Below, piece by piece: positions 17,215 to 45,279 of a stretch of 64,000 bases of DNA. Below the pieces are notes generated by a model, which was not told where the DNA came from, searched no databases, and saw only the letters and a program-made list of their open reading frames with translations. Positions within the stretch are counted from its first letter, which is position 1; every line of letters starts with the position of its first letter. This DNA comes from Balanoglossus misakiensis (taxonomy: Eukaryota; Hemichordata), in the NCBI GenBank assembly GCA_040954595.2, contig CM082588.2:6696001-6760000 (forward strand), written 5' to 3'. Position numbers and translations under genes: made by a program.

Positions 17215-20200
17215 ATTCCAACGATTCTATAACACCACAAATCCCAACTAGACTCGAGTGTAAAGACTTAAAATAGGGGTCCTTTTATCTTCAGTCAGAC
17301 TTGATTTCCGTGTAACCCAACGCACACAGTTGTTAGCAATTCGCAATCTAAGTTGTAGTCCACGAAATTCACAGAACTAAACTTCGGGGTAGTTTAGTAA
17401 CGTGTACAGATCTCTCCTCATGACAAGCAGACTTTTAACATGACTGTGGATATATCTGTAAAAATAATCAAAAAATCGCAATTTCACGCTATCAATATTG
17501 GCAAATATTCCAACATTATACAAGGAAACTTAGATGATTCTGAACGTTTGTGTGGCGCATATCGTTCCCATACCTGCCGTATCCGTGTCACTGAAACAGC
17601 AAGAGTGATGTGTTTACCTGAACAAAGTTCGAGATCTCCACCCTGATAACGAAAGGGAAATATACCAAAACACGCTCATTGCTACAGTGTATAGCTGCAC
17701 GTAAACGACATTTCTGCGTTCGTTTACTGGGCCCCGAGTTTATGGTAATCCCGGGGGATACACAGTCCATCATGCAGTTGATCAGGAAATTGTCATTTTC
17801 CCTATAGAATGCGTGAACAGCTCGGTGAAAGTGAGCGTATGGCTAGAAATGTCTTCACTGCTTACCTGTTGATGCCTTGCAATGCTGTGGCGTACTATAC
17901 ACTCAAAACAAGACCCGAGGGTATGCACCTGAACAGCGAAATCGTGTCATAAATCATAGTCTGCTTGAGAAGTAAACACGAAGGTGCTTTACCCGAGTTG
18001 ACCCCGTCGGTGTTGTTGTTTTTTATCGAATTGGGTCATCCATATTGTCACGGTGTGAGAAAAAATTTGCTGACGTCGAAACGCTGAACACATGAACAAC
18101 ACACAGAATTTGCTTGCCAAAACAAACTCTATGAACGAATATCTTCAAAGTGCAAAATTATGAAATATCGATGCTGGCTATAGGAAGTCTACCGTTGATT
18201 TATAATGCAATGTATTCACGCACTATACGCTATCGTACGTAACACAGGTAAACGGACTTTCAAATCGTATCAAACTGGTATACTCACAAATACTAGAAGT
18301 TTCACAAACTTCCAAACTCTATCAGTCCTTCCGACAGGCACTTCGAATACCCAAAAGTACGGCTACACAAATCTCGGACACGGAAAACAAAACCGCAACG
18401 CAAGAACCATCGCTGCTGCCGTTTTCCTCCTGTGCACCGCGCACCCCGGGAAAAAAACAATACGACAAAACGACAACGTGATAGGCTACTCACACAGATG
18501 ATCTCTGAATATGCAAAACTATGCAAATTTAGCATAGCGCTAACAAAAGAAACTATGAATATGTAAAACTTGAATTCATGACACATTGGTCATTTTTGCT
18601 GTTCTCTGACATACAGATTCTGTAAAAGGCTTGTTTTACATTACACTGTATTTGAATTTCACTCAAGCCAAAATTAAAATAGGCAATTGATAACCAGATT
18701 AACAATAGAAGAGGCATTCTACTGAATTAATCACAAAACAACTACATTTCTTTCGAGTTCCAATTACCTCAGGGAATGTTCATATACTCTTGTCTCAATG
18801 TGAGACCGATGCGCCCTCAACGGCAAGCTAGCAGGGTAACGAAACTGACGAGAAAAGTCCAAGAGATAATTTTGCATGTCATTTAATAACTCTGTATTCA
18901 TAAAGTGCTCTGATCTTTACGTATCCATTAAAATAATATGTTTATTAGTTTTTTTTTCTCCGTCAGTAGGCAACAAAGACATCCATATATCAATACATGT
19001 ATGCGTTTTTGGCAATACTTTTATTTCTTACATTGACGCAATAAAGGCATTGATTCCAAAATCAACAATTACACATATTTACAAAATCTAAAACAACGCA
19101 TGCAAATTGCAGGCATCTAGTTTCTGAACCAATTAACTTGGCAGACAATGTGCAATGCCCTGTAGAGGAAAGTATTAAACTTTCTGTTAACTTTTCAACA
19201 AAACTGAGTACTTCCACATTCTATGGTTTCTGTAGTACTGTGAATAAGTATATTTTCATGTTTTATTTTTAGTAGTACACAACTTCACTATCAGAGATTG
19301 TAGTAAGGTGTTGAAAAGGTTGACCCCTTTTGACCCTATTTGCATTACACTAGGGTTTAATACACTGTAAGTACAAGACACAGTTAAAATGCCATTGTTC
19401 TATATATCTACCTAAAGCTAATTTGATTACTAAACCAAATAACACACCATAGACAGAAAAAACAATGAAAACCTTAAAACTGTGGAATTCTTTGTTTTCT
19501 AGAGATGTTTGGTTGAAAGAGGAACGTAGTACCTTACTTTAAGGGACATGGGTGTTCTGTATAGATAGGGGCTCTGATAAAAAAGATGATACTGACAAAA
19601 TAGAAAGCTTGCTCATAATAACGCAAACAGTGACAAATATGGCATTATTTGAAACACAGAAACTAGCATGATAACAATTCAGACACAGTACACCGAAGAT
19701 ACTCTGGAAAAAATTCAACACTTGGGATTATAAGTGGCTTTTAAGAAATATAGAAATAAATAGCGTTCTTGGTGAATTTCATCAAGAGTGCGGCTCTGTA
19801 CTGTGACAGGTATAATGAAAGACGTATCTCGTGAGATGTTTGGGTTTTTCGATGGCCAGTACAGATCACTCGGCAAGCATGGACCAGATGGTCTTGTTGG
19901 ACACTGAGGGCGCTCTCATTTCCGACAAAAAGTGGAGATATCCGTCTGCCTGAGAACATATCGTGGAATCGTCTCCACCTATCCCATTTGAAGCTGAGAA
20001 AAATAATCCCATATTTTCATATGGATCTGACAGGAATAAGGTTTAGAAATCTCCGTCCATGATAAAGTGCAGTTACCACTAACAAGAAAAAGACGCTAAA
20101 ATATTAACTGTAATTGAAACTTTTTAGATCGCTAAAATTATTATCCTTGAAACATTTAGATTGATAATAACACAACACCATTGTTAAAATTTGTTCAACA

Positions 20201-21055
20201 TTTAATGATAAATAATCCTTCACTATTTGAAATAACTTGTTCAGATTCAAAATAGACACAACATCAAGGCAGAAGATGCGCCACTAAAAACAAGAAGACT
20301 GATTTCCGCCATTAGAGTCTCTATCTTTACAGAACGGCAGAGTTCAGCCCACTAAAAGCCAATACACCAGAACACATCCATGCCCACTTTTTCAGACCAC
20401 ATGAAAATAAAATACACTAAGAAAATTCCTTCCTGACAAATATCCTTAAAGTGAAACGTGATTTAACACTCAAACTGGTAAACCACTTCACAGAAACAAA
20501 CTCAGAAATATTTTTTTGTATTTTTCTTTTTTTTTCAAAAAAGTTTAAATTGGGTAATTTTTTTTTAACTACTCAGCCTGCATCGGCTATACTCTTTACT
20601 GAAAGTCCTAATACAGTGGAGTTGGGTTGGTTGTGGTTCTAGTATTCAAGAAAGTCTTTCCGTATATAGTGTCAGAAAGCTAAACATACACACATTCTTG
20701 GTGTATGTGCATCTTTGATAGTAGCAGGTACCCTTCCATCCCTATATCACCATGAATGGAATCAACCATGTCAACTGCCCAACAATGGGGCAAGACCATT
20801 GCTTTCCAGCAGCAGGTGGAACTATCCGGGATGACCTTCTCCAACACTAGAACCTCTCCACTGTTATTCCCCCTCACCTTACAAAGGACTGTTTACGTCA
20901 TCATTAACATAGTTTTCGGTGTAGCACAATAAATATTATTGCACCAAAACCAAGCTCCTGTACAATTGGTTTAGCGCTGATAAAAGTTGCAGAAAGCAAA
21001 CATTGTATCCAAGTTGCTAGCAAGCTCAACTAAACACAAGCTTTGGCAGTACTAG
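17215..21055. other. Intergenic stretch with no recognised gene
   Basis: AT-rich sequence with only short ORFs and no domain or convincing exon pattern on either strand. Confidence 0.5.
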
Positions 21056-21223
21056 TACAGTCAAACCTCAGTTAGTGGTCACCTCTATATAGTGGCCACT
21101 TTGTTACAGTCCCTCTGCAATTCACGTGTATTAATCAATTAACCTCTATATAAAGGCCACCTGTCTATAAAGGCCAGTTTAGGAAAGTCCCTTGACTGGC
21201 CACTATAGACAGGTTCGACTGTA
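21056..21223. mobile_element. TA-flanked MITE (CAGTCAAACCTC ends)
   Basis: The inverted ends are TACAGTCAAACCTC at the left and GGTTCGACTGTA at the right, with TA at both borders. Inside are inverted blocks containing TATAGTGGCC. TA duplications and CAGT ends fit Tc1/mariner-type non-autonomous elements. A second copy lies at 25576-25695. Confidence 0.65.
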
Positions 21224-21696
21224 GTATTTGAATGCATTCTAAACAACTTTGTTTCATTAGCGAATATTACACAGCTTAGTACTGTACTGCAGGGAAACTG
21301 AAATGCGCTGCACTGCCCTCCACTGTCACGCATTGTAATATACTGTCCTGCAACAAAACCTGTGTAATGGCGTCACACCACACGCGTACCTCAGCAACCA
21401 ACTGTACAGGAGCAAGTTTTACACGCCACTTATTAATAATTGTTTTCTTGGTTAATACATCTCAAAAACAGAGATAACTTGGTTCATTGAAGTCTCGTAT
21501 ACTTACAGAATCGATTAACAGTATCATTCAAAAACATTCAGAGAGATATTTAAGGGTAATATTACCCTTTACAGTTATTTTGCAAGTTAAGCAAAGAAGA
21601 ATGTGCAATTTTTTGCGGTTCATAAAATCATACCATCACCTGTAAATTTTCTCAGATGAAAAGTTTTGCTCAAAATAAAGCCTACATAATGATTAA

Positions 21697-21702
21697 TTTA
21701 TT
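21697..21702 (-). promoter_or_regulatory. Candidate polyadenylation signal of the ZC3H12-type gene
   Basis: AATAAA on the minus strand, about 1 kb past the stop codon at 22694. Only its position supports it. Confidence 0.3.
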
Positions 21703-22693
21703 TCACTGTAAATGATGAGTTTTAATTTGTAGTTTAGCTTTAACTCTTTCACCCCCCAGTTCCCCTTTCAGAGGTCCGACCTTACCATAGAAAACAATGG
21801 ATTTGGACCAAACCATTGTGGTAATAGGGTTAGGGTACTGTACTGAAGCCCAAACATTCCAGCCACTTAAACTTGGGAACTGAGAATGTCCATCACTGAT
21901 TTGCATACCGAAATGCCAATAGAATCTCGACCGAAGAATATACACGTACATAAAATGCTTTCCTCGTTAAAAATGCAAGGCTGTATTTCTTCTTTAGGTC
22001 TGTATTTCGAAACAGAAAATGCAAAGATGAATATCCCTAGATTATAAAAATCAAATGAAGTTGTACCAATTTAAAACAAAATGATCTCTTTTCTTTAAAA
22101 TCCGACACCTTTGAAAAACTCTGAACGGTGTCTGGTCTTGCTGCAGTAGGTGGGCACATGTCTGCTCACCAAAGTATTTCATATGGTGAAATTTCCATCT
22201 TTCCTATCTGATTGTCCTGTTATGTTATCGTGTATCTACAGGTTCTGGGGCGCGCACCGGCGTCCGACACACGTCACTCCGTCCGATTCGACTTTAATTT
22301 CTGTTCGTTTTTTCCCCACACGAAGCGCGTTATCTGCGTCAGTGTAATTGTGCGAGAAGCAGTGATTCTGTCCTTGTGTTCTTGGGTCCAGTGGTGCGGT
22401 TCAGCTGTGAGTCTGCGCGCAGTGATCACCAAACTTTCACCGCGGCCGTCTGCTAGTATGTGTGTGTGTTTATACGATAAACAATGTACTTCACTCTCCC
22501 ATCCTTCAGGGTGCCACCATTGTCATTTGATTCTGAAGTGATGAGAGTTTTTTCGGATACATAGCAGAGACTTCGCAAACCACTGTTGTAAGTTTCAAAC
22601 ACACTTCACGACCAATCAGTCAGAATATGCCACTGGAGAGACGAAAACGTGCCAAAGGGTTGTAACTCAACTCGAGTGTTCACGGCAAACGGA

Positions 22694-38342
<15,649 letters not shown>

Positions 38343-41300
38343 TGTGTGCAGGTTTCCTTCTCGCGCTTGTGTTTATGTCCAAAATTCGCCCATCGCTGTG
38401 CGCGTATGTGTTGCCTTATCAGGCTAGCCCCAGCGTCTGCCTCTTCCTACGAATCATCAACAGAAAGGTGAAAGGTCAATGACTCGTTTCCAATCGGCAA
38501 TCTTCGGAAAATATATGCATGACGTCACTGACCCATCATGACATTGCTCTACGTGGAAATGTGCGTAAACGCCGGCCTGGGCCAACGTCATTGACGCATG
38601 AGTACAATCGTTTACGTTTAAAGTGAATTTCAACTCTAGTTTTTATAAGAAAAGAAAACAAAAAACTCTTTGAACCCCAAGAGGCGTGTTTTATTTCTCC
38701 GAATTGTCGAGAAAGAGGAATATAGTAAAAGTTTAGAACTTAGCGTTGCTTATTATCGTACCGGCACAATTTCAATGATGCGATAAACCATGAAGAATGC
38801 CAACATTTTAATCGATTCTGATCATACTACACAATTGAATAAATTCTTTATGACAGGAAGACTGCCTGATGTAATTCATCATTCGGGGTTATATAACATG
38901 ATAATAAGTTCGGGGGAAGAAAAGGATGCAAAAAATGTATCATGAATTATGGAGTTTTATTTTTGGAGACTTATTTCGTTTTCAATTTATATGTGTAGGG
39001 ACTTTCCAGTTGATTGCGCAGAAATATATTCTTGTTACAATCTGAAAAATATGTTCGGGAAACAATATAATATACCTTTGTTTGTAACCCGGAAGTGTTA
39101 ATATATTACAAACAATAGTCTCATATGCACGATTTACTTCGTTTTTATACTCTTGAATTGACCATCATTTGCTGTGAGTTTAGACGATCAAAAAGAAACT
39201 GCTAATCCTGAGCGTTCTAACCAATGGATTTTTTCTATGGGTGATCTCAAATAGAGCACGGTGACCATCCGATTTTTTCGATTGATGACTTTCATTTGAT
39301 TTGACTGAGCTATGTTGAAAATTTCATGAAAATGACAGCAGAAGAATTGGGTTTTCTGGCACTTCTCATTGTAATCATATGCGACGATATAAGCGCGCAT
39401 AATCCGTATTTAGGCCTACCGGTTGGAGAACGACATTCGAGTTGTAGAAAACCTTTTTTCAATTTGAAAACTCGAAGTAAGACTCCCATATACTCCAATA
39501 CACAGATGTCCTTGACTTGCAATGCGAATGAAAAGCGTGTCCCTGAACTAGATTATCGACACCACGCCAAAGGTCACTGACACACACACCCGGAATAAGA
39601 CGCAGATATTTTGATAAACGGGGAAGTAAACACTTACTGTTCTCGAGTTCCTCAAGGAACTGATATTGTTCTTCTACATACGGGTATTCGGTAGCTCAAC
39701 TTCGGCGGAAAAATAATGAAACAATTCTCGAAAAGTACAGACGGAGTTTGAATCATCGCGCACTTCCGTTTCCAGAAAGCGTACAACCTGTTGCATGGCT
39801 GGGCAATTTTTTGTCAATTGGCGCAAAATTGATAGGTCGTATCGATAACCTGACTCGACAATTTTAAAATGCGGGAGTGGCATTTTAACAATTCGTTATT
39901 TTGTCTTGCATGTGTACTTTCCTGTACGCATGCATGGCTGCGAACGACCGGATAAAAACATGTTTTCTAGGATAAAAATATACATGTTTATAGGCCTACC
40001 ATTTATGTGCATAGACTGTTATCCATGGTGAACGATATTTAATTAGAGGAAAACAACCGCTGCGCATGACGTGAGACCTTGTAATTTGATCTATTTATTT
40101 TGTATTATATTATGACCAGTATACTAATACGCACCCATTCATTAAAGTGGAAACTTAAGGCGCTTCTTTCGCTCTCTCGGATTCGTCGGCTTCCGCGCTA
40201 AACTTCACAACGCTAAACATGTAACTATAGCAACCACGACCTCCCGAGATCTGACGCTGACAATACCCGTATGTATATACTACCGGTTCGGAAGACTTCG
40301 CAAATTTCTAAAACTTCTTAATATTATTAGAACTTTGTATCATAAATGCTGAAAACAAAGTCATGTAACCTACAATGGGGACTATAGAAGAAGCAAAAAG
40401 GCAAAAAAACTGAGTTGGTACGTTTCTGTTGATGGCGTCTTGTTCTTATACATGTAGATGCACCCGGCGACAAATAGGAAAGCGATATCAGCGAGTGAAA
40501 CTTATTTTTGACATTCCTCTCTCAACCTACCCATACACATGTAAACAACAACTGGCATCGGGTCATTGACCTTTAAAGACAGTCATGAAAAAGAAATGCT
40601 ATGAATGTCTGTAGGTCTGCCTAACGAGTAAGCAGTGACGCTGATTGTTGGAATCATCTTAAAAATGTCCATTTGGGGCGGACAAGTTCACTGCTGCCGA
40701 AAATGAAAGAAAGGCAATTAAACATCAAAATGAATCTTCAAAGTATTCTAAAGGCTAGTATTAACACGCGGGACTCTCCAAGTGATTGTCACAACAAATT
40801 GTTGGGAAAGTTCTCGGTTGCCACATTCTATACTGGTATTTTTAACCAGGAAAGGATTTTCCTGATGAGATTACAGCGCCTATAGCTTATCACAGTTTGA
40901 GGTGGTACACTTGTTTTGCTGCGACCACGAAGAAAAATTAATTTTATGAAAATATGACCACCACTGACAAAATTACTGATTTTACTTCAGAATCAAAGTA
41001 GGTGTGGACCAATGTAGTTTTTATCTGTTTTTTACTGTTTTCATATTCTGTATTTTTCAGTGTTTCTTTTTACATCTATAACGTGTTTGTTGTTGGTTGA
41101 TTCCTGGATCTTCTAATTAGTGAATAACAAGGGACATTGGGTTATTTTGATGTCTAAATGCCGGAATTCTCTCGCGAAAACAAGATTTTTGTCGATAAAC
41201 GTTATGTGTAAACAACCTGTTTGTAAATAAGGAAACAAAGCATCCCGGATAAAACCCCTCAAATTCTACTCAGAAGGCTGAGCTTATCAAAGATGGCGCT

Positions 41301-43258
41301 AGCACAGTACAAGAATAGGACGTCACACAAATATTTCCGGTAGCCTATTCTTGTCCATATTTTGATGGTTATATTGTAGCCCTATATTGGGGACCTCGTG
41401 TATTGGAGGACCCTCTAAGGATATAATTGGCATTGCGCGGGTCCTAGGGAGTCAGTCGAATGGTAATTTCATTCAATTGATTAAGTTGTCTGCGTTGCGA
41501 CCGTTTTACGACTGTGAAACTACGGAACGATGTAACGACTCCGTCAAACGATTGGTAGCAAAATATTACCTACTTTCATTACCCCCCTACCCCACCCCCG
41601 CAGAGCTCCTGTCGGTGAAGAAGCAAATGAGATCGTTGACTCCGAGAGTGTGAACTGACTTCATGTACTATGGCACGTTTACAATCGGGCAAACTGCCAG
41701 TCCCGAATTCCACCACAAATAAACTTTCACGTACCGGCGTCAATAGCGCCTTTTGTGTAACATTAGATTCATTCTCTGAAGAAGGGTGGGGTTTTTCTTG
41801 GAGCTCGTCAAGGTCAGGCCGACCCCGCGTTTTGTCGGTACCCGGATGACCAACAACCAACAGGACACCAACTTGGCGGGTACCGAAAATCTACTCGAAA
41901 CCATATTGCAGCAAAACTAGACCGTGTTGTTTTTCCCAGAGTACTAAAATTATTCTACATTGACCTTGTTTATCGCATAAGTTCTGAAGAGGAAATCCGA
42001 CTTTGTTTTTTCCTCTTCGCGTTCAAAATAGACATATGCTCGCATTGATCGCCTTGTTGCCATTGATATGCATATGGCCAAAACATTGTGTTCGTATATT
42101 TTCCTTCTTGCAAATTTGTGACTACATGTTCTACTTTCCCTAGTTTGTTTGACGTTACTGTTCCAGTTCGAATCAAAGATTTATATTAATAAGCGGACTC
42201 GAGCTCGTATAAACGCAAGAACTAGTTGAGTAGATGAAATGAAGATAAAACTAGTTATATGCTATCTACGGGAATAATCCGTCATATTACCATCATATTA
42301 CATATGAAAAAGATTTTAATTTGTGTTTCGATTAATGGAAACAGATTAATACCTCACGAATTCGCGTCGTGCGCGCACGTAAATTCGAGGTACACGCGAT
42401 CGCCGTTATTCAGGTCTATTTTAAGGACGGCTTGGGAGCTCTTTAGCCCCCAATTATAATTTTGATCGGGCATTGCAATCGAGCGGATCGGCGTTATGAC
42501 CGCCGCGTCGTGACTCCGTAATAAATTGGATCGCAACCGTAACTAGGCGCACAGGGAGCATGCGCTGTGATAAGCCAACAAGTTTAATATGGCCACACTC
42601 CCTTGACTGCAATCAGACCTTTTTATTATTCGTATCCCTTCGGGGGAGGTCCTTTTCAAGGAAGCAATGCACGTCTTTAATCATGCTCAATGCAAAATGT
42701 ATTGTGTTACACAGGTGTTTTGCTTTTCCCCGTAAAGTTATACAGTCGTACGTGCCTTCAGGACATATTATGAGACGAAAATCAAAATTCTCCAAACATT
42801 TCAATTCTCTTCTATATAATAAAGTATGTGAAGAGCCTTTTTGAAAACAACATTGAAGAAAACTGGGTGTTCTACATCACTCATTTAAAATTTCTCCATA
42901 AAGGTGACATGTAGAACGGCGGCCATTTTAAATTCCAAATTTGAGACAAATTTGCTTTTCTTTCAAATTTGTGGCGTTTTTTTGCAGGGGGCTAGTATAA
43001 TTTTGTTTGAAAAGGGGTATATTTCTCTTACATTTCATAACTACTTCAAACTACTTGAATTTCGATACAACAGACTCTCAAGCGACCGAAAACAGTCACG
43101 TAACTGAATATAATTTATGGCCGTTTTAGGGTTGCTCCTAAAACGCCGAACCCCACGATAAAAAAACATCTTCGCGGAAATTCGTGGTCAGGTTTTGTCA
43201 CGACGCCCATTCAACAGGTGGTCATATAAGCAGTATCAATAATTAAAGTCAGTCTCGT
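38343..43258. other. Upstream flank of the ZC3H12-type gene, no recognised gene
   Basis: Short ORFs only. One of them, 39326-39580 plus, begins with a signal-peptide-like stretch (hydrophobic run LGFLALLIVIIC) but is 84 codons long and resembles nothing I know. It is noted as weak. Confidence 0.4.
38998..39007. promoter_or_regulatory. NF-kappaB consensus GGGACTTTCC upstream of the ZC3H12-type gene
   Basis: A perfect match to the classical kappaB decamer, about 0.66 kb upstream of the start codon at 38342. A 10-mer is expected by chance at low frequency in 64 kb, so only its position makes it notable. Confidence 0.4.
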
Positions 43259-43352
43259 TAGGGGCCGTGGGTAATTAATACAAGTGCATCACTAATAAAC
43301 GATAAAAATGTGTTTGCCGTCGCGTCAGTGTTTAACTATCCACGGCCCCTTA
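43259..43352. mobile_element. 94-bp MITE with GGGGCCGTGG ends
   Basis: TAGGGGCCGTGGGTAATTAA at the left and TTTAACTATCCACGGCCCCTA at the right are near-perfect inverted repeats of about 20 bp around a short centre. TA flanks both sides. Confidence 0.65.
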
Positions 43353-44129
43353 ATCGAATCCGTCTCTCATTTTATGTGTTGCCAGGCAAACATGGCGGAT
43401 GGTGCACTCAGTTATTGGCCATTCATATCCTATGCACACAACCCAGGAATTCTCCATTCTGAAGAATCCAGATCTTAATTTGGCAAGGTCGACCGTTCTA
43501 AAATCTCAGATATCGTATCACATATTATGGGATATGACATAACAACTGTAGGGGTATCGGCAGAGCGTCAATAAACGGGTGCGATACTCGTCCATTACAC
43601 CTAGTATTTAACTTGTTCATCATATTTATATACAAAGCCACAGTCAGAGGTTGTCCGTAAAATACGTTTCTATATACCCATCAGTTTGAAAGTAAACTTG
43701 TGAAAATAATGCAAAAATGGCAGCAATTCAAGATGGCGTTTTGTCGTTGGTTGGCAACACGTACCCAAACTGGACCACAGTCAACTCTTTGTCTGTGGCT
43801 ACGATAAAGACCCGGTGTGCCGGGATCCGCCGCCCGAAAGGAATTCGGTGACAACCGTAGACAGATAATCAGGATATTGAGTATCAAAGGCGTGATTTAA
43901 ACCGATTTGTGAAATATGGTCACTATTGGTACATTCTGGTATGTATTTTACTGGTTCTGGGCGTGCGCAGAGCAACAGGTGAATAACTTCTCGAAACAAG
44001 GAAAAAGGGCATTGCTTAGTTGTGTGACTCTACTAGTACTTCCAACGCTATCATATATGAGGTCTCTCTATTTTACCCAATAATCCTATATATGATCGAA
44101 TGGTCGTGTCGAAGTGTTCGAATGACCAC

Positions 44130-44237
44130 GTGTTTGACACACTTTTTATTCGTGTGCCAACCACTGAAAATCTGCGATTGGCTATGATTGAATTTCCATG
44201 GTAACAGTGGTTAAATTTGCATATAGGTGACTGTATA
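44130..44237. mobile_element. Partial copy of the TTAA MITE family
   Basis: Shares GTGTGCCAACCACTGAAAAT, CTGCGATTGGCT and AGGTGACTGTATA with the copy at 49239-49427. Its terminal CCTTTAA and its other half are lost or diverged. Confidence 0.5.
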
Positions 44238-44923
44238 ATTTCAAATCTGGAACTCGTGACAACCGTACACCGTTTGTAAACACGCGAACATATGATGTGG
44301 GCTTCTGTGACGGATTTTCTCTCTTCTTTGCTACATCAGAGCTGAGACTAGACCCCAGATGAAAGTGAATGCACTCTGCCAGGGTTTGAATTGCATATTC
44401 CACGTTGGTTTTGGTCACATTTCGGGATACACTATAGGAATCAAGACAAACACTAAGTTTGGAATTCCATTGCAAACCGTCCTTATTGATGCCAACGCTC
44501 AACGATTTTTGAATGCGCACGTCAGATTACCAGCGTCAGGTGTGACCTATGACCTCTCAATCTTGAACAAACACTTGTGGAACGGGGATAAGGGATTTCC
44601 CCGAATTTGGCCAAAACACGGTGATGTCGAACGATCCACCTTATCTACTTAATGGATGTTTAAGATACTGAGCCTTGGATTATTTTTCATATCCTGCTTT
44701 AGAGATTTTGATCATCACGAAAATTAAAACAGATTCTTCGCCGTCCGTGTCCCGTTTCGCGCAGGCATGCAGACGACACGAAATTAGCGCTTGAACACAG
44801 GCAGCTATGACAACCGAAGAGCGTAATTTGAGGCACCTCCGAGTGTTTAACCTATAAACGCACACTAACATCACGATTTCTAGAACGGTTGAGTAGCCAG
44901 ACCCGCCTGCATTCTGCCCGTTA

Positions 44924-45279
44924 TTAAAGGGACAAAGTCTCTCTCTCGCTGCCCTTTTTCCATCTATTATGTTTTATATAAGACACCATTTATGTTATTC
45001 TACGTACGGATATATAGTGAATCAATGTTCAACCACACACAACTTCCATCCCACTTGTAGACACAAGAGTGAAAAACTCGCCAAAATGAATAATCGGTGT
45101 TTACCATTTATTCATTTTGGCCATATTTTTGCATTCATATCCTACAAATGGAATGGAAGTTGTGCGTTGTTGAACGTTCATTCACTATATATCCACATGT
45201 ACATTAACATAAACGGTGTCTTGTATCAAACATAATTAACGAAAAAGGGCAGCGAGAGAGAGAGACTTTGTCCCTTTAA
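44924..45279. mobile_element. Hairpin (fully palindromic) MITE with TTAA flanks
   Basis: Ends AAGGGACAAAGTCTCTCTCT and AGAGAGAGACTTTGTCCCTT are inverted. Inner blocks (TTCAACNACACACAACTTCC, CCAAAATGAATAA) are also complementary across a centre near 45103, so most of the 350 bp could fold on itself. TTAA at 44924-44927 and 45276-45279 suggests a piggyBac-like duplication. No ORF. Confidence 0.75.

Noticed and set aside
39326-39580. Possible secreted small protein with a signal-like N-terminus
   Set aside because: 84 codons, no recognised mature domain, no splice partner or polyadenylation signal identified; kept only as a note.
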